Part shown: one piece after another, positions 34,841-43,757 of the stretch | How positions within the stretch are numbered: position 1 is the stretch's first letter | Layout: every line of letters begins with the position of its first letter | Assembly: GCA_026392115.1 (NCBI GenBank) | Contig: JAPLCQ010000143.1 | Coordinates: forward strand, 16,855-80,854 | DNA: 64,000 nt | Source of the DNA: Armatimonadota bacterium | Lineage (GTDB): Bacteria; Armatimonadota; Chthonomonadetes; Chthonomonadales; CAJBBX01 | Reading direction: 5' to 3' | Program-made: the position numbers and the translations under genes | Notes under the pieces: model-generated | What the model was told of the DNA's origin: nothing | Databases searched by the model: none | The model's input: the letters and a program-made list of their open reading frames with translations, nothing else

Positions 34841-37192
34841 ATGACCTGCGCTCTCTCAACCGCCTGCGTGCTCGTTGCTCTGACGCTCTGCGGGGCCGCA
34901 GCACGCGCTTCCGATTTGCCGAAGGCCCAGCCGGTCCTCCACCTGGACGCATCGGCCACGGGCTCGGCGCCGGGGCCGCTGGCCCGGTGGAGTGATCTAT
35001 CGGGTCGGGGCGCCCACGTCGCCCAGGCTGATGCGGCGTGCCGACCCACGCTGGTGGCGGATGGGCTCAACGGCAAGCCTGTGGTTCGGTTCAACGGAGA
35101 GCAATATCTGGACGGCGTCGCCGTCCTGCCCGACGGCTGTTCCGAGTTCACGTTCGCAGTCGTCTGGCGCCGCATCGACACGCTGGGAGCCGCCGTGGTC
35201 TGCGAGCAGGCGGATGACGGGCCCGGACGCCGCGCAAGCGTCCTGACCGTGAACGAGCGCTACGGCTTCAACGGCCAGAACAACGACCAGCACGACCTGC
35301 TGCCCTACGGCGGTGGCCTCTGGAACCTCTCCGTGGTCATGGTCGGGAAGGGCGGCTTGGTTCGTGTCTGGCACAACGACAGCCGCGGCGGAACGGGCGC
35401 GTCCGGGCGTATTGACGGCGCGCTCCAGAAGGTCGGCGTGCGCCGGTTCCGCTTGGGCGCCAAGGTGCAGGACCGTAGCGAGAGGCTCCGCGGCGACATC
35501 GCCGAAGTGCTCGTCTACAGCCGGGCGCTCGCATTCGCCGAGGTCAAGTCCGTCAACGAGTACCTCGCCGAACGGTGGGGCGTGGCAGGGAAGGGAGGCG
35601 TGGGGACGATGACTATGGAGCGCATGGACCAGGGGCCGGACTACACCTCCAAGGTGCCCCACAACACCTTCGGCAAGACGTTGGCCGAGCAGGAGGCCCA
35701 ACTCAAGGCCAACCCGCTGCTGGCCCGGTTCCGCGAGTCGCGCACCAAGCTGGCAGCCGACCCCGCCCGCCCGCTGTATCACTTCACAAGCCCCGAGAGT
35801 AGGCTCAACGATCCCAACGGCCTCTGCTTCTGGCGGGGCAACTGGCACCTCTTCTATCAGGGGTATCCGCCGGAGGACCCGCGCCAGCACTGGGGCCACG
35901 CCGTGAGCACTGACCTGATCCACTGGCGCGACCTGCCCTACGCCATCTACCCGAACCCGGAGGAGTGTGTCTTCTCCGGCGCAACGCTGGCGGAGCCTGA
36001 TCGGGTCATCGCCATGTACCACGGCACCAAGGTCGGCAACATGGTGGCTACATCCAACGACCCGCTCCTCCTGAACTGGGAGAAGGTGACCGGCAAGGCA
36101 GTGATCCCGCAGCGCCGGCCGGACGGCTCGCCGCAGCCCTTTGGCGTCTTCGACCCCTGCATCTGGAAGCAGGGCGACCACTACTACTCGCTCTCCGGTG
36201 GCACGGTACCGGGGCCGGACACCAAGCGCACTCGGGCCGACTTCCTGCTCCGCAGCAAGGATCTCGCCAGCTGGGAGTACCTGCACCCGCTGGTCGAGAA
36301 GGACCCCTATGGTCTGGTGGGCGATGACGGCGCCTGCCCCTACTTCTGGCCCATTGGCGACCGCCACATCCTGCTCCATTTCAGCCACATGAGCGGCGGC
36401 AAGTACCTGTTGGGCCGCTACGACACCGGGCGCCAGCGGCTGGACGTGACCGGCGGCGGCTCCTTCAACTTCGGCCCCGCTTGGCCGCTCGGCGTCCACG
36501 CCCCATCAGCCGCACCGGACGGCAAGGGCGGCATCATCGCCATCTTCAATATGAACCCCGGCAAGCCCACGCCCGGTTGGGACCAGATCATGTCGCTGCC
36601 CCGTCGCCTGACGCTGAGCGCCGAGGGTGACCTGCTGCAAGAGCCGACCGGCGACTTCGCCTCGCTACGCGGCGCCCGAACCCAGATGGCCGAGACCCGC
36701 CTGCCCGCCAACCAGGACGTGATCCTTGAAGCGGTCAAGGGCAACTGCCTCGAGATCCAAGCCGTCATCGACCCCAAGGAGGCGGCGACGATCGAACTGG
36801 ACCTGCTCCGTTCGCCCGGGTGCGAGGAGCTGACGCGGCTCTCCATTTACTCCCGGCGCGGCTTCCACTACTGGAACCGGGGGGGCCGTCCCGGCAATGA
36901 CACGGTCGTTTCGCTGGAGACATCACGCTCGTCGCTGGCGCCCGATGTCACCTCGCGCCCGCCGGAGACGGCGCCGGTCTACATCCCCGAGGGCGAGCCC
37001 GTACGGCTTCATGTCTTCATCGACAAGAGCGTGGTGGAGGTGTTCGTCAACGGCCGTCAGTGTGTCGCCGCCCGCGTATACCCCTCCCGTCCCGACAGCG
37101 TGGGCGTCGTGTTGCGGGCTATCGGCAAGGAGGCCCTGCTCAAGTCGCTGGAGGCCTGGCAGATGGGTTCCGCCGAGACCGCAAAGCCCTAG
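34841..37192 (+). CDS. LamG-GH32 protein with substituted catalytic acid/base
   Basis: 783 residues with a signal peptide and GGAGGTG six bases before the ATG. Residues 30-245 form a concanavalin-like (LamG) domain (VLHLDASATGSAPGPLARW, RGDIAEVLVYSRAL). Residues 300-780 are GH32: SRLNDPNGLCFWRGNWHLF gives the nucleophile Asp 324, and HWGHAVSTDLIHWRDLPYAI is canonical. The usual RDP is FDP (Asp 438). The usual ECPDFF, whose Glu is the acid/base, is here ACPYFW with Ala at 498. The GH32 C-terminal sandwich is present (VRLHVFIDKSVVEVFVNGRQ). The protein may be catalytically altered, a binding protein, or use another acid. It lies directly downstream of the GH50-like gene. Confidence 0.75.
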   Translation: MTCALSTACVLVALTLCGAAARASDLPKAQPVLHLDASATGSAPGPLARWSDLSGRGAHVAQADAACRPTLVADGLNGKPVVRFNGEQYLDGVAVLPDGCSEFTFAVVWRRIDTLGAAVVCEQADDGPGRRASVLTVNERYGFNGQNNDQHDLLPYGGGLWNLSVVMVGKGGLVRVWHNDSRGGTGASGRIDGALQKVGVRRFRLGAKVQDRSERLRGDIAEVLVYSRALAFAEVKSVNEYLAERWGVAGKGGVGTMTMERMDQGPDYTSKVPHNTFGKTLAEQEAQLKANPLLARFRESRTKLAADPARPLYHFTSPESRLNDPNGLCFWRGNWHLFYQGYPPEDPRQHWGHAVSTDLIHWRDLPYAIYPNPEECVFSGATLAEPDRVIAMYHGTKVGNMVATSNDPLLLNWEKVTGKAVIPQRRPDGSPQPFGVFDPCIWKQGDHYYSLSGGTVPGPDTKRTRADFLLRSKDLASWEYLHPLVEKDPYGLVGDDGACPYFWPIGDRHILLHFSHMSGGKYLLGRYDTGRQRLDVTGGGSFNFGPAWPLGVHAPSAAPDGKGGIIAIFNMNPGKPTPGWDQIMSLPRRLTLSAEGDLLQEPTGDFASLRGARTQMAETRLPANQDVILEAVKGNCLEIQAVIDPKEAATIELDLLRSPGCEELTRLSIYSRRGFHYWNRGGRPGNDTVVSLETSRSSLAPDVTSRPPETAPVYIPEGEPVRLHVFIDKSVVEVFVNGRQCVAARVYPSRPDSVGVVLRAIGKEALLKSLEAWQMGSAETAKP

Positions 37193-37211
37193 CGGGGGCG
37201 CGTCGCGCGAG

Positions 37212-40082
37212 CTACTGCTCCTCCTGCCAGAGATCGACGTCATCGAACCAGATCGTGCCGGAGCCGCCGCCCGACACGTCGATGAAGAGTGCCGCCTTAC
37301 GCAGATCCTGAGTGATCGCGTCGGCGGGCAGTGTCGACGTCAGGAGCGTCCACTCGTTCGTGCCCATCGGAACGTGGGCGCAACCACGCGCCACGCGCCA
37401 GTTCGGGGCCACGTCGCGGTCGGGTGTGGTCGAGGCCAGGCAATGGGAGCCGATCCATTCCTTCTCGCTGAAAAGCGCCACGCTCAGCGTGACGGCGGCG
37501 CCGGCGAGGTTGCGGGTCTTGACCCAGCAACTCAGGTGAGCCTCCCGCCCGGGCTTCAGGCCCAGGTTCCAGTGGACCAGCCGGCGGTCGAAAGGACCGT
37601 CCAACCGCAAGGAGCCTGCATCCTGTTTGCCCTCGGCTCGGTCGTGAGCGGAGGCGCTGGTCCGCTCGGGCGTCCACTCCGCTACCGAACCCCGGTCGAA
37701 GCCACCGTCGCGCACCAGGTTCGGCGCGCCGACGGTTACCGCGATCCAGCGCGTCACGGCGAGCGGCTGCAGCAGACCGTAAGCGCCCCGTGGGAACCGT
37801 GTTTCCACACGGACACGGGCGCTGGCCCTCGGCGTGCCGGGTGCGGCCCGAAGCTCCACGGTCCAGCCGCCGGCGATTGCCCGAGCCCGTGCCGTGATGC
37901 CCGAGCCTGCAGGAGTTGCCGCTGCTACCGTGGCGCCCCGACCTGCCGTCAGCCGGACCGTACGCGCCTGACCGGGCGCCAGCGTGACCGTCGGCTCCAG
38001 CGGAGTGGCGGCCGTCCCGGCGCGTACCGCTGCGCCCAGCTGCCTGCTGCCCGTGATGTAGAGCGGTCCCTGCGCGAAGTCGAGCGCCACGCCGTCGGCG
38101 GGCCCGGCGGCGATGCGGTTCGCCAGCAGGTCGCGAACCACGATGCGCTCTCCCGGTGTGCAGCCCAGTCGCACGGCCGGGAGGCGCGTGAGGCCGGATC
38201 GCGCCTCCGCCCAGACCACGCACACGGGCCCGTCGAACGCCACCATGCGGACGCCCGGCAGGGGCTCTGCGGCGCCGACGCATGGGCGCGCGTCCAACTG
38301 CTGCGCCATGCCGGCCAGCGCGGCGTAGGCCAGCTTGGGCAGGAGGCCGAGGTAGAGGACGCCGATGCCCGCGTCGACGGTCCACTGGTCCTTGTGCGCC
38401 GGGTCGCGCGGGTCCAGCGAGCAGAACCAGAAGGCCTTGGCGCCTTTGCCCACCGAGAGCGCCTGGGCGTAGTTGGCTACCAACACCTCGGCTTGGCGTC
38501 GCTCCGAGCATCGGTACTCCTTCGAGTAATCCGGCGAGAAGTCGTTCGCTGTGGTACCGAACTCGTTGAACCAGATCGGCTTGGCGCCCATCCCCCTGCG
38601 CCGCAGGATCGCCTTGCGCCGCTCCGCCTGCTCGAGGAAGGCGTCGGGCTCCGCATAGGTATGCAGCGTGGCGATGTCGAAGTAGGGCGCCGCGCCCAGC
38701 TTGCCCACGCGCTCCAGCCACTCCTCGTACCCGGCGTGGGAGAGGCCCAGCACGAGGCACTTCGGATCGGCCTTCTTGGCGGCTCGGTAGCCGGTCCGGA
38801 GGAGGCTCAGGTAGTGCTCGCCCGAGTGGCGCGTGGCCTCCTGCCACATCAGGTCGGGCTCGTTCCACATCTCGTAGGCGGGGATGCGGCCCCTGAACCG
38901 CGTGACGAGGCGCGTCACGTAGGCCTCCCACTGCGCCAACTTCTCCGGCGGCGGGGCCGTCCAGTCCCTGGAGCCGGTGAGCCAACTGGGCGCACCGAAG
39001 AGGATGCTCTGGTAGCGCATGCCGAACCGATCCATGCGGCGCAACGAGGCGTCCAGTGGGCGCATCTCCCAGACGTCCGCCGTGGGCTGCTGGAACGACC
39101 AGGTGTTCTCCCACGCCAGCCACGGGCGAATCCAGTGGACGCCTGCCTTGGCCAGCAGGGGCGCCTGATGCGCGTACCACCAGACCTGCTGCTGGAACAG
39201 GTTGATGCCGATGGTCGACGCCTCCGGCTTCACTGCGCGAGGCGTGGCAACGCGGCAGACGCGACCCCGGCCCATCTTGAGGCCTGTGGGATCGCTGACA
39301 AGCACCTCGAACACGCCGCAGCGGGTGGCCGGGATCACCAGCGTGGCCATGGCGGGCGAGCCCGGTCTCAGCCGCACCGCGCCCTTCCATGCGATGCGGT
39401 TGAGCGCCATGTCGCGCACTTCCACGTAGAGACGCTGCGCCTCGGCCAGGGGAGCGGGGGAGACCAGGCGCACACGCATCCCCTCGGCCTCGCCGAAGAC
39501 GCCGCCCACGCGGTCGGTCATCACGCGGATGGTCGCGCCTCCGGGAGCGGCCAGCCAGAGCGGCGCATCCCGCCCATCCCGCCGCACGCCGAGTCGCGAA
39601 ACGTACCGGTCCCCCGCGGTGGCGGGACCGAGGCGCACGTCGCTCAGCGTGCATCGCACGGCCCCGCCCGGTTGCGGCTCCAGGCGGATCGAAGCCTTGA
39701 ACCACGGTTCATCGATCCGGTGGACCGTGACGCCTCCGGTCGAGGGCGCCTGCCGGGCTCGACGCCACTCGCCGCTACCGGCATCCTCGGGCTTCTCGGG
39801 GTCGCAGTAGAGGGCGCTCACCGTCAGGGGGCCGCTACCCGCCGGGTATGCCCAGGCCGTCAGCGCACCGGGCATCTCCAGGTTCTGCCCGAAGGCGTCG
39901 ATGAAGCGCCACCGCCCGCGCCCGACATCGAGCAGGTCCAGAGTGAATGGCTGCAGGGCTGCGGGCGTGTCGGCCGGCGGTTCGGAGGGCTTTGGCCAGG
40001 CCGTCTCGGCGGCCAGAATCGCTATGACCAGCCAGGCGGCGCACCTGCATGTGCGGAATGTGGTGCGGGGTAGGGAAGTCAT
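37212..40082 (-). CDS. GH39/GH-A-like secreted glycosidase with C-terminal CBM
   Basis: 956 residues with a hydrophobic leader (CAAWLVIAILAAETAWP) and GGAGG eight bases upstream. Beta-rich domains fill the first 285 residues. A TIM barrel then runs from IGINLFQQQVWWYAHQ to about residue 590, with YEMWNEPDLMW (acid/base Glu 408) and KPIWFNEFGTT (nucleophile Glu 507). These are the two catalytic Glu residues of clan GH-A, closest in style to GH39. After further beta domains, residues 800-956 (NLVRDGGFDRGSVAEWTPE, WFDDVDLWQEE) are a CBM4/9-like module. It probably hydrolyses a plant or algal polysaccharide. The family number is tentative. Confidence 0.7.
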   Translation of the reverse strand: MTSLPRTTFRTCRCAAWLVIAILAAETAWPKPSEPPADTPAALQPFTLDLLDVGRGRWRFIDAFGQNLEMPGALTAWAYPAGSGPLTVSALYCDPEKPEDAGSGEWRRARQAPSTGGVTVHRIDEPWFKASIRLEPQPGGAVRCTLSDVRLGPATAGDRYVSRLGVRRDGRDAPLWLAAPGGATIRVMTDRVGGVFGEAEGMRVRLVSPAPLAEAQRLYVEVRDMALNRIAWKGAVRLRPGSPAMATLVIPATRCGVFEVLVSDPTGLKMGRGRVCRVATPRAVKPEASTIGINLFQQQVWWYAHQAPLLAKAGVHWIRPWLAWENTWSFQQPTADVWEMRPLDASLRRMDRFGMRYQSILFGAPSWLTGSRDWTAPPPEKLAQWEAYVTRLVTRFRGRIPAYEMWNEPDLMWQEATRHSGEHYLSLLRTGYRAAKKADPKCLVLGLSHAGYEEWLERVGKLGAAPYFDIATLHTYAEPDAFLEQAERRKAILRRRGMGAKPIWFNEFGTTANDFSPDYSKEYRCSERRQAEVLVANYAQALSVGKGAKAFWFCSLDPRDPAHKDQWTVDAGIGVLYLGLLPKLAYAALAGMAQQLDARPCVGAAEPLPGVRMVAFDGPVCVVWAEARSGLTRLPAVRLGCTPGERIVVRDLLANRIAAGPADGVALDFAQGPLYITGSRQLGAAVRAGTAATPLEPTVTLAPGQARTVRLTAGRGATVAAATPAGSGITARARAIAGGWTVELRAAPGTPRASARVRVETRFPRGAYGLLQPLAVTRWIAVTVGAPNLVRDGGFDRGSVAEWTPERTSASAHDRAEGKQDAGSLRLDGPFDRRLVHWNLGLKPGREAHLSCWVKTRNLAGAAVTLSVALFSEKEWIGSHCLASTTPDRDVAPNWRVARGCAHVPMGTNEWTLLTSTLPADAITQDLRKAALFIDVSGGGSGTIWFDDVDLWQEEQ

Positions 40083-40140
40083 GTCGGTCCTCCGGCGGCG
40101 TGCTGATCCACCTGCACTCTACCCCGGGCTGCGCGCGTCG

Positions 40141-41574
40141 CTACGGAGAGGCGAGCCGGACGCGAAACGCGCGGTTCCGGAACTGCGGTCCCGAGACGCT
40201 GCCGGTGAAGCCGGTGAGCAGGCCGGCGGTCTCGACCGCATGGACCCCATAGAGGTAGTGGCCCTGGAATGCCAGGTCGGAGGTGCGCGGCGGCAGGGCG
40301 GCCACCTCCACCCATCGCCCGGGGGCGCCGGTCTGAAGGCGGCAGAGGCGCAGTGTGGGCTCCTCTGGCGGCGGATCTACGGCGGGCCTGTCGCGCAGGA
40401 GGCAGAACACCGCTCCGCCGTCGGCATACAGGTACCGGTCGGTGGTCGGCCCCCACGGCACGGGCCTGCCGGGGCGCCGTGCGCTGATGCGCTCCACACG
40501 CTCATCGGAACCGTCCAGCCCTGCGCTGTGCAGTTCGTCTGGGCTCCACTGACGGCCCATGAGGTCGTCGAACGGCGGTTGCGTCCGCGAAACGAACCAG
40601 CAGAGCCTGTCACCCGCCGCCGTGGGCGGACGCGAGCCGCCCCCGTAACCGCGCAGGACGCCGCCGTCGCCATTGGGCCGCCACAGCCGCAGGTCGATGT
40701 GGCTGTCCGGGTAGGGCCGCCTCTCGGTCCAGCAGATGCCGTCGGCCAGCGGCATGAGCTGTGTGTCGGACGGCACATCGGCATGCACGGTGCGCGTGGC
40801 TCTGTCGATCAGCGACGTGCGGACGATGCGGCTGTTGCCTGCGACTTCAGTCCAGGTCTGCTTCGTACGGACGGCGCGCGCCTTGCGATCCGGCCTCGGG
40901 TCGATCCAGTAGAGTCCATCGCCGACCATAACCCGAGCCCCATAGACGCCCGACTCTAGCCTGCGCGGATGGGCACCTGGCCGGTCCACGGTGTAGAGGT
41001 CGAGCGTAGAGCCGCCCGACTGGAAGCCGTCGAGGCTGGGTGTTCTACGGACGCCCTTCAGGCCGGCACTTGCTGCAGGCGCTGCAAACACGCCCAGGTA
41101 CTTCGTGGCCGGTGGCGCGGCGACGCCCGCAGTTCCCGCGGGGAACGTCACCCGGGCCGTCGCGCCTGTGGCGACCTGGCGCGGCAGCAGCGGCGCGGGG
41201 CCGCCTTGGCTGGGATCGACCTCGGGACCGGACAGCATGCCTCCGGCGTCTCGCCGAGCCGTCGACTGAGGTATTCGAAGGAGCAGGTAGCTCACTCGCC
41301 CTGCATGCGCGTGCCAGTCGACCAGCATGGCGCCCTTCTGGTGGGCGATCTCGGTCTCGGGTCCGCCGGCTATCGGGCGGGCGATCAGTCGCGCCGTCAT
41401 GCCGTCCATGCGAGCCGAGATGGCCTGGTCGCCGTCGATCTGCTCGGGTCTGGCGGTACCGTCGAGCCACTCAATGGAGGTGCGCGGCCAGAGCCAGAGC
41501 GCCGCACCCGCCATCAGCAGGGCCGCCCCCGCGCGCCCGACCGTGCCCACCCGCAAGGGCGTCGTCAGTCCCAT
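40141..41574 (-). CDS. Membrane-anchored propeller-like protein of unknown function
   Basis: 477 residues with GGAGGAG five bases before the ATG. One N-terminal transmembrane segment (VGRAGAALLMAGAALWLWP) is followed by an extracytoplasmic region. Repeating strands such as YGARVMVGDGLYWIDPRP, PLADGICWTERRPYP, TAAGDRLCWFVSRT, TTDRYLYADGGAVFCLL and AFQGHYLYGVHAVE have the G-D/x-x-L/I-x-W/Y spacing of a beta-propeller. No catalytic motif is visible. The gene ends 58 bases before the GH39-like gene on the same strand, and the two may form an operon. The function is unknown. Confidence 0.6.
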   Translation of the reverse strand: MGLTTPLRVGTVGRAGAALLMAGAALWLWPRTSIEWLDGTARPEQIDGDQAISARMDGMTARLIARPIAGGPETEIAHQKGAMLVDWHAHAGRVSYLLLRIPQSTARRDAGGMLSGPEVDPSQGGPAPLLPRQVATGATARVTFPAGTAGVAAPPATKYLGVFAAPAASAGLKGVRRTPSLDGFQSGGSTLDLYTVDRPGAHPRRLESGVYGARVMVGDGLYWIDPRPDRKARAVRTKQTWTEVAGNSRIVRTSLIDRATRTVHADVPSDTQLMPLADGICWTERRPYPDSHIDLRLWRPNGDGGVLRGYGGGSRPPTAAGDRLCWFVSRTQPPFDDLMGRQWSPDELHSAGLDGSDERVERISARRPGRPVPWGPTTDRYLYADGGAVFCLLRDRPAVDPPPEEPTLRLCRLQTGAPGRWVEVAALPPRTSDLAFQGHYLYGVHAVETAGLLTGFTGSVSGPQFRNRAFRVRLASP

Positions 41575-41673
41575 GCCACTCCTCCGCGAGCCGGCGTACG
41601 GAGCGGCCCGTACATGGGACGATGCAACGGCCCGGGTGGTGTCACTATCGGCCTCCAGCCGTGCCCGCCGGTA

Positions 41674-41679
41674 TACTCA
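41674..41679 (+). promoter_or_regulatory. Candidate -10 element TATACT for the GH32 gene
   Basis: CCGGTATACTC lies 66 bases before the ATG at 41746. The opposite strand reads GAGTATACCG, which could serve the divergent gene at 41574. No -35 is recognised. Confidence 0.3.
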
Positions 41680-41745
41680 ATCAAACCCAGCGGGGTAGCC
41701 TCCGGGGCCGTCATGTGCCCGGAGACCCGTGCAAGGAGCCCGCCC

Positions 41746-43695
41746 ATGAGCCTCGCGCTGATCGCCCTTTCACTGGTCCTCGCCTCCGCCGCACCGAACG
41801 GCCCGCAAAGGCCCGACATCCTGTTCGAGGGCTTCGAGGGCAAGGACTACGGCAAGTGGACCGTCGCCGGCGAGGCGTTCGGTTCCGGTCCCTCCCAGGG
41901 CACGTTTCCCGGCCAGATGCCCGTCTCCGGCTTCCGCGGCCATGGGCTCGTGAACGGCTACATCAAGCAGGATGGAGCCAAGGGCACGCTCACTTCGCCG
42001 CCGCTCAAGGTGGAACGGAAGTACATCAATTTTCTTCTGGGCGGCGGCATGGACCCCGAGCGGCTGCGTGTGGACCTGGTCGTCGGCGGCAAGGTCGTCC
42101 GCACCGCCACCGGGCCCAACGACCGGCCCGGCGGCACAGAGGCCCTGGCGTGGCACTGCTGGGACGTGCGCAGACTGGCGGGAAAGACGGCGGTCATCCA
42201 GATCGTGGACGACGCCACCGGAGGATGGGGGCACATCAACGTGGACGAGATCACGCTCAGCGACGAACCGTCGGCAACGCCGTCGGCAGCGGGCCCGACA
42301 CCCCACAAGCGCGAGCCGCTCTACAAGGAGAGCCTGCGCCCGCACTTCCACTTCACGCCTGCGACGGGCTGGACCAACGACCCGAACGGCATGGTGTTCT
42401 ACAAGGGCGAGTACCACCTCTTCTTCCAGCACAACCCCTACGCCACCGAGTGGGGCAACATGACGTGGGGCCACGCCGTCAGCAAGGACATGGTCCACTG
42501 GCAGCAGATCGCCAACGCCATAGAGCCCGATGAGAAGGGCACCATCTTCTCCGGTTCCGCAGTGGTGGACTGGCCCAACTCCAGCGGCTTCGCCAGCGGC
42601 GAGGAGAAGCCCCTGGTGGCGATCTATACCGCCGCCGGCGACACCTCGCCCGAGTCCAAGGGGCAGCCCTTCACCCAGTGCATCGCCTATAGCTGCGACA
42701 AGGGGCGCACCTGGACCAAGTACGCCGGCAATCCGGTCCTGAAGCACATTATCGGCGGCAACCGCGATCCCAAGGTGGTGCGGCACGAGCCCACGCGGCA
42801 GTGGATCATGGCGCTCTATCTGGACGGGATTGACTACGCCCTCTTCGCCTCGCCCGACCTGAAGGAGTGGAAGCAGATCCAGAAGCTGCCCATGGAGGGC
42901 TGCGGCGAGTGCCCGGACTTCTTCCGCATGCCCGTGCAGGGCGAGCCCGGCGCCGCCAAGTGGGTCTTCACCGCCGCCAATGGGCGCTACTACGTCGGTG
43001 GCTTCGATGGCGCCAAGTTTACCCCTGAGACAGGGCCGCACATCGCCGACCACGGCACGAACTACTACGCGGTCCAGACGTTCAGCGACATCCCCTCCGA
43101 CGATGGCCGTCGCATCCAGATCGCCTGGATGAACGGCGGCTCCTATCCGGGCATGCCCTTCAACCAGCAGATGAGCTTCCCCTGCGAGATGACCCTCCAC
43201 CGCACCGCCGAGGGCCTGCGGCTTCGGCGCAACCCGGTCAAGGAGATCGCATCGCTCTACGGCAAGGGGCAGGACCTCCGCCTGCAGCCCGTGAAGCCTG
43301 GCCAGGAGGTCATCGTCGCCAGCCGATCGGCGCTTCTGGACATCGACGCAGAGCTTGAGGTCGGTGACGCCGCCGAGGTCACGCTCCGCTTCCCCGGCGA
43401 GAGCGTCGTCTGGAAGGCCGCCGACAGGACGCTGACCGTGCTGCAGAAGCCCTGCCCGTTGGAGGCCATCGACGGCCGCATCAAGGTGCGCATCCTCCTC
43501 GACCGAACGTCGCTGGAGGTCTTCGGCAACGACGGCCGCCTCTCGGTCACCAACTGCTTTCTGCCCAAGCCTACGACGCCTGGCGTCTTCGTCTCGGCCG
43601 CGGGCGGCACGGCCCGCATCGTGAGCCTGAAGGTGCGCGAGATGAAGTCGGGCTGGCAGGGCGCTGTGGCGCCGCCTGCGCCAACGCCCCAGTAG
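41746..43695 (+). CDS. GH32 fructan hydrolase (levanase/inulinase type)
   Basis: 649 residues with a signal peptide (MSLALIALSLVLASAAP). The start at 41746 has AAGGAG seven bases upstream; the open frame to 40969 is spurious. An N-terminal sandwich (ILFEGFEGKDYGKWTVAGEA, GWGHINVDEITL) resembles domains found on bacterial levanases. The five-bladed GH32 propeller has all catalytic residues: TNDPNGMVFYKGEYHLFF (Asp 212), GGNRDPKVV (Asp 341) and GECPDFFRMP (Glu 388). The C-terminal sandwich has VRILLDRTSLEVFGNDGRLS. It should hydrolyse beta-fructofuranosides such as levan, inulin or sucrose outside the cytoplasm. It converges on the sialidase gene. Confidence 0.9.
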   Translation: MSLALIALSLVLASAAPNGPQRPDILFEGFEGKDYGKWTVAGEAFGSGPSQGTFPGQMPVSGFRGHGLVNGYIKQDGAKGTLTSPPLKVERKYINFLLGGGMDPERLRVDLVVGGKVVRTATGPNDRPGGTEALAWHCWDVRRLAGKTAVIQIVDDATGGWGHINVDEITLSDEPSATPSAAGPTPHKREPLYKESLRPHFHFTPATGWTNDPNGMVFYKGEYHLFFQHNPYATEWGNMTWGHAVSKDMVHWQQIANAIEPDEKGTIFSGSAVVDWPNSSGFASGEEKPLVAIYTAAGDTSPESKGQPFTQCIAYSCDKGRTWTKYAGNPVLKHIIGGNRDPKVVRHEPTRQWIMALYLDGIDYALFASPDLKEWKQIQKLPMEGCGECPDFFRMPVQGEPGAAKWVFTAANGRYYVGGFDGAKFTPETGPHIADHGTNYYAVQTFSDIPSDDGRRIQIAWMNGGSYPGMPFNQQMSFPCEMTLHRTAEGLRLRRNPVKEIASLYGKGQDLRLQPVKPGQEVIVASRSALLDIDAELEVGDAAEVTLRFPGESVVWKAADRTLTVLQKPCPLEAIDGRIKVRILLDRTSLEVFGNDGRLSVTNCFLPKPTTPGVFVSAAGGTARIVSLKVREMKSGWQGAVAPPAPTPQ

Positions 43696-43717
43696 CAGAC
43701 GGTCCGGTCCCGCATCG

Positions 43718-43750
43718 ACGCCCGATCCCGCATCTGCCGGGGTCGGGCGT
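43718..43750. terminator. Hairpin between convergent GH32 and sialidase genes
   Basis: ACGCCCGATCCC and GGGGTCGGGCGT form a 12-base stem with one G-T pair and a nine-base loop, in the 62-base gap between two convergent stops. Only a few T residues follow on the plus side, so a bidirectional but weak intrinsic terminator is suggested. Confidence 0.5.
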
Positions 43751-43757
43751 TGCGCTT

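Noticed and set aside
36897..40073. 1058-codon open frame on the plus strand
   Set aside because: It runs antisense to the GH39-like gene, whose catalytic motifs and signal peptide make it the real one.
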